Part shown: in pieces, positions 6,333 to 9,187 of the stretch
How the letters are laid out: each line of letters begins with the position of its first letter
Numbering within the stretch: the stretch's first letter is position 1
Assembly: GCA_025963815.1 (NCBI GenBank)
Contig: JAOQAA010000125.1
Span: 1 to 9,187, forward strand
Source of the DNA: Capsulimonas sp.
Lineage (GTDB): Bacteria; Armatimonadota; Armatimonadia; Armatimonadales; Capsulimonadaceae
Direction: 5' to 3'
DNA: 9,187 nt
Program-made: the position numbers and the translations under genes
Notes under the pieces: generated by a model
Databases searched by the model: none
Told to the model about the DNA's origin: nothing
The model's input: the letters and a program-made list of their open reading frames with translations, nothing else

Positions 6333-7451
6333 ATGAAGTCATTGATAAAAAAAGTAAACGCGTTGGTGGTGCGCCTGAAGAGGATTTTCCTGATCCGCTT
6401 TACGATGGATGTCTTTGCCAGCTTTGGCGCGAACAACGGCGGCCTGATGGCGGCCGGACTGGCGTTCTTCCTGGTGCTGGCGTTCGTCCCGCTGCTGCTC
6501 GTCGGCGTCGCGGCGATCGGCTACTACTTCAATCTGATCCATAGCACACAGGACGCCGTGCAGCAGATTCAGCACCTTCTGACAACCCAGATCCTGCCGG
6601 GCAAGGCGGGTAATGAAGTCAGCAGCTTGATGGAGCAGGCGAATATCGCGGAGAAGGTCAAAACCATTACCGTCACCCGCGGCGTCAGCGGCATTATCGG
6701 TTTGCTAGGCTTGATCTGGGCGTCCATGCAGATATTCTTAAGCGGCGCCATGGCGATGAACGCCGCATGGAGCGTGCAGGAAACCCGCAACTGGTTTAAG
6801 CAGCGCGCCATCGCTCTGGCACTTCTGCTCGCCACCGGTGTGCTGCTCGTGCTGTCAATCGTCGCGACCGCCTACGGCTCATGGCTCACGCACCACGTCC
6901 CTGGCTTCGGTGTGGGAACGACGATCTTGACGGAGGTTGGCGCGATTGTCGTCGCGACGGGAATGTATGGCATGACATACAAGTTCCTGCCGTCGGCGCA
7001 CGTCACCTGGCGCTCGGCCCTGGTCGGCGGCGCGGTGGCTGCGATCGCGTGGGAAATCGCGAAGAAGGGTCTTGCGGTGTACTTACTGCACCCAAATACC
7101 TCGATGTACGGCAACCTCGCCAACTTGATGATCTTCGTCCTGTGGGTGTATTACTCGATGATGATCTTATTGATCGGATGCGAGGTGTCGGCGCAGTACG
7201 CCAAGGAAGTGGAAAGCAAGAAGGCGACGAAAATGAAGCGCCTCGCCAACCGCACGCCCTCCCTGGACACTTCGGCCGCCTCCGGAACGCCAATGGCGCG
7301 CGCCAAGGAGCGGCGTGTCTCACAGCGAGAGCGCCTGGGAACCCAAACGGCTCCTTCCGAACGAAACGCCGCCGGCAATCCGGCGGCCTCCCCGGAGCGC
7401 AATGGGTCCAATGGCGCGAACGGCCGGGTAAAACCGAAGGGGCGGGACTAA
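6333..7451 (+). CDS. YihY/BrkB-family inner membrane protein with disordered tail
   Basis: A 372-residue polytopic membrane protein of the YihY/virulence factor BrkB family (once mislabelled RNase BN). A basic N-terminus (K/R-rich, residues 1-22) precedes about six hydrophobic segments, near 38-65, 118-138, 157-182, 197-215, 228-250 and 263-286. Family hallmarks are the Y-K-F-L-P motif (216-220), W226 with A-L-V-G-G and A-W-E-x-A-K (239-244), and Y259-G-N-L-A followed by L-W-V-Y-Y-S (270-275) and G-x-E (282-284). The molecular function of the family is not settled; roles in transport or envelope integrity have been proposed. Residues about 290-372 are a hydrophilic, basic, Ala/Pro/Ser/Asn-rich tail that looks disordered and longer than the compact core needs. 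The gene has its own probable promoter. Its stop codon overlaps the stop of the convergent gene. Confidence 0.9.
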   Translation: MKSLIKKVNALVVRLKRIFLIRFTMDVFASFGANNGGLMAAGLAFFLVLAFVPLLLVGVAAIGYYFNLIHSTQDAVQQIQHLLTTQILPGKAGNEVSSLMEQANIAEKVKTITVTRGVSGIIGLLGLIWASMQIFLSGAMAMNAAWSVQETRNWFKQRAIALALLLATGVLLVLSIVATAYGSWLTHHVPGFGVGTTILTEVGAIVVATGMYGMTYKFLPSAHVTWRSALVGGAVAAIAWEIAKKGLAVYLLHPNTSMYGNLANLMIFVLWVYYSMMILLIGCEVSAQYAKEVESKKATKMKRLANRTPSLDTSAASGTPMARAKERRVSQRERLGTQTAPSERNAAGNPAASPERNGSNGANGRVKPKGRD

Positions 7452-8674
7452 GATGCCCTAACTTCAGTTCCCGGGCTAACACGGGTGCTGGGCGCAAGAC
7501 AGCTGCGCGCTTCGGCGGCCGTCAGCGCCTTGTAGCGTGATTTGATTGGCTGATCGGCGGCGGCCTCGGATGTCATGAGCCAATGCGCGAGCACGACGGT
7601 TTTCGCCAATCTCATGAATCGGATCACATGCACGCTGGGCAAATCCCAGCTGGCGGCGTTTGTCTTTTGGAACAATTTGAGTCCGTCTGTCAGCCGTGTT
7701 TCGCCGCTGAGCTTGAGATCGTCCGAGAGGGCGTCGAGCGCCGCCCGCTGCGCAGGCGCGGCCCAGGCGCGCAGGTCAGACCACGATGTTTCCGTGAAAT
7801 CGAAACCCACCGCCGGAACGAATCGGCGCAGAAAGACATCTGACGTACAAACCGGCGTATCGATAGAGTCGTCGTGGATCAGCGTGTAACAGTACGCTTC
7901 ATCCATTCCAACGCGGCCGTCGTGGTTGTAGTCGCACCCGGTTACCGGCTGACCTAAGCGCGATTCACCGCTCAAGGCGGCGAAGAAATAGCCGGTGAAG
8001 TCGTGATAGTCGGCCTCATGGACGGCGGCCGTGCAGCCGGCCGCCGGCCGCTCGGCGACACTAGCGAAGAATCCGCAGAGATCGCGGTTCACGAGCGGCG
8101 CTTTCGGATCGCCGCCTTCGAACAAAAGATTCCCGAAGCAGCCAGAGAAGCACTGGACCATGACCACTGCCACAGGTGTGGCCTCGGGCAGTGTTTTGAT
8201 TTGGGCGGCGAGGTCCCGAACGTTCAGCTGCTCTTTATTCCACAGGTCCACATGGTTGTTGTCGAACGCGCCGGCCCCGGGACTGCCGTGGCCGGTCACG
8301 TATAACAGGACGGGCTCGTCTGGAGGGCCGGACGCCAGCGTTTCGAATTCGGATTCGATCCGCGGCAGCTCATTGGCTCCGTCCAGGCGTGGGAGCTGCG
8401 GGATTCGATAATACGTCTTCCCCTGATCGTCCTCGCAGAGTACATTTTTGCTCTTCGGGTCGCCGTCGGTAAACAAGATGCGCTTTTGCGTGTCTTTAGG
8501 CAGCAGACGGTCCACGTAGCGAACATTACTTTCGATGGCGGCCTGATTGTGTTCCAGATCGGGACCGCCGCTCAGCACCAGCGCCCGCAGTGAGGCCGCT
8601 CCGCTCGGCCCGGCGGCGGACAGAGCCGCCGCCGCGCAGAGCGCAAACCATCCTCGTTTCGTAAAACCGTTCAT
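7448..8674 (-). CDS. Exported caspase-like (clan CD) putative cysteine peptidase with EF-hand-like loop
   Basis: A 408-residue protein with a signal peptide (residues 1 to about 27; cleavage near G-A-A|S). The clan CD His-Cys dyad is visible as L-L-Y-V-T-G-H129-G-S and V-V-M-V-Q-C175-F-S-G-C-F, each after a hydrophobic strand as in caspase, legumain and gingipain folds. D248 to E259 (D-Y-N-H-D-G-R-V-G-M-D-E) fits an EF-hand/dockerin-type calcium loop, flanked by C247 and C262. The mature part has nine cysteines. The C-terminal ~110 residues look helical and are unassigned. The likely role is an extracytoplasmic protease of unknown substrate; the sequence does not show whether it cleaves after Arg, Lys, Asn or Asp. 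It is the second gene of an operon, 19 bases after the thioredoxin-like gene, with AGGAG 7 bases before the ATG at 8674. Confidence 0.8.
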   Translation of the reverse strand: MNGFTKRGWFALCAAAALSAAGPSGAASLRALVLSGGPDLEHNQAAIESNVRYVDRLLPKDTQKRILFTDGDPKSKNVLCEDDQGKTYYRIPQLPRLDGANELPRIESEFETLASGPPDEPVLLYVTGHGSPGAGAFDNNHVDLWNKEQLNVRDLAAQIKTLPEATPVAVVMVQCFSGCFGNLLFEGGDPKAPLVNRDLCGFFASVAERPAAGCTAAVHEADYHDFTGYFFAALSGESRLGQPVTGCDYNHDGRVGMDEAYCYTLIHDDSIDTPVCTSDVFLRRFVPAVGFDFTETSWSDLRAWAAPAQRAALDALSDDLKLSGETRLTDGLKLFQKTNAASWDLPSVHVIRFMRLAKTVVLAHWLMTSEAAADQPIKSRYKALTAAEARSCLAPSTRVSPGTEVRAS

Positions 8675-8681
8675 GAGTACT

Positions 8682-8686
8682 CTCCT
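8682..8686 (-). promoter_or_regulatory. Ribosome binding site of the caspase-like gene
   Basis: AGGAG on the minus strand lies 7 bases upstream of the ATG at 8674, within the 19-base gap after the thioredoxin-like gene. I see no promoter in this gap, so the gene should be read from the upstream transcript. Confidence 0.75.
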
Positions 8687-8693
8687 GATGGAT

Positions 8694-9187
8694 TTACGGT
8701 TTTGCCGAAGCGGCTTTCATATCGGACGGCACGGTGACGCCCAGCTTCGCCAGGGCCTGATCCAGCCGCGTCTCGCCTTTGTTATATCCGGAATACCCCG
8801 CCGCGATCTTGCCGTCCTTGTCGATGATATACTGCGTGGGAATTCCCTTGACACGGTAAAGCTTACTCGCAATGCTATTGTCGCCATGACCGGCGGGATC
8901 GAATGCGGTCAGGAACGTGTACTGAGCGGCTTTCTTGGCGACCCATTTGTCGTAAGCGTCCTTTTGATCCCAGACGCACACGCCCAGCACGACCACATCC
9001 TGGTCCTTCACCTGCTGATAGACAGATTCCAAATGCGGCATGCTGGCCTGGCAGGGTCCGCACCAGGTCGCCCAGAAGTCGAGCACCACGGTCTTGCCTT
9101 TGTAGTCCGAGAGTTTGACCTGCCTGCCGTCGGCCGCCACGGCGGAGAAGTCCGGAGCGTCCGACCCAGCCGCCAGCAGATTGGCTT
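8694..9187 (-). CDS. TlpA/ResA-like thioredoxin-fold protein, 5' end beyond the window
   Basis: The visible 163 residues run open to the right edge, so the start is outside. The first visible residues (A-N-L-L-A-A-G-S-D-A-P-D-F) continue directly into the typical AhpC/TSA-TlpA opening, so the in-frame GTG at 9140 is an internal Val and not the start. Numbering from the first visible residue, the redox motif is W41-C42-G-P-C45, followed by Q-A-S-M-P, and the cis-Pro loop is G-I-P116-T-Q-Y-I-I-D. These are standard for thiol-disulfide oxidoreductases of the TlpA/ResA/DsbE class, often exported. Whether there is a signal peptide or lipobox cannot be seen. One further Cys (C70, in G-V-C-V-W-D) lies in the central strand region. 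A short Ala/Lys-rich tail ends the protein. It is upstream of, and likely co-transcribed with, the caspase-like gene. Confidence 0.88.
   Translation of the reverse strand, partial: ANLLAAGSDAPDFSAVAADGRQVKLSDYKGKTVVLDFWATWCGPCQASMPHLESVYQQVKDQDVVVLGVCVWDQKDAYDKWVAKKAAQYTFLTAFDPAGHGDNSIASKLYRVKGIPTQYIIDKDGKIAAGYSGYNKGETRLDQALAKLGVTVPSDMKAASAKP

Noticed and set aside
9138..9140. GTG as the start of the right-edge thioredoxin-like gene
   Set aside because: The frame stays open to the edge and encodes the expected family N-terminal motif (A-P-D-F) upstream, so the true start lies outside the window.

Overview
The window is GC-rich bacterial chromosome with nine protein genes packed tightly on both strands. 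It has no RNA gene, no mobile element, no CRISPR array and no gap above about 135 bases. A copper-amine-oxidase-N 'stalk domain' surface protein, a lipoprotein, a MurB enzyme and a generally GC-rich codon choice point to a free-living bacterium with peptidoglycan and exported proteins. My best guess, from recollection of similar gene styles, is Armatimonadota (Capsulimonas-like). That placement is an inference and is not proven by any single gene.

Layout, left to right. A cytosolic-looking thioredoxin/peroxiredoxin-like protein (5-571, +) converges on an SDR-family oxidoreductase (578-1390, -) whose catalytic Tyr and Lys are replaced. Next comes a two-gene minus-strand operon, a uracil-DNA glycosylase family Fe-S protein (2173-2808) followed by a lipoprotein of unknown role (1460-2176), joined by a GTGA start/stop overlap. 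Divergent from it, across only 56 bases, is murB (2865-3857, +). Then come a large secreted stalk-domain protein with a duplicated module (3993-6209, +), a strong intrinsic terminator, and a YihY/BrkB-type membrane protein (6333-7451, +). Its stop codon overlaps that of a convergent minus-strand operon: a TlpA/ResA-like thioredoxin, cut by the right window edge (8694-9187), followed by an exported caspase-like (clan CD) putative peptidase with an EF-hand-like loop (7448-8674).

Functional themes. MurB belongs to peptidoglycan precursor synthesis. The stalk protein, lipoprotein, YihY protein and caspase-like protein are all envelope or exported proteins. The thioredoxin/caspase-like pair is the most suggestive unit, because a nine-cysteine exported putative protease follows a thiol-disulfide protein in one operon.

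The most interesting non-coding pattern is promoter placement. At the SDR gene, the glycosylase gene and probably murB, the -10 box lies only 5-9 bases from the start codon with no usable Shine-Dalgarno sequence, which predicts leaderless mRNAs. The stalk gene, the YihY gene, the lipoprotein and the caspase-like gene have leaders or ribosome binding sites. I found no clear evidence of a wholly new multi-gene system. The best candidates for follow-up are the thioredoxin/caspase-like pair, the SDR with a degenerate active site and the leaderless promoters.
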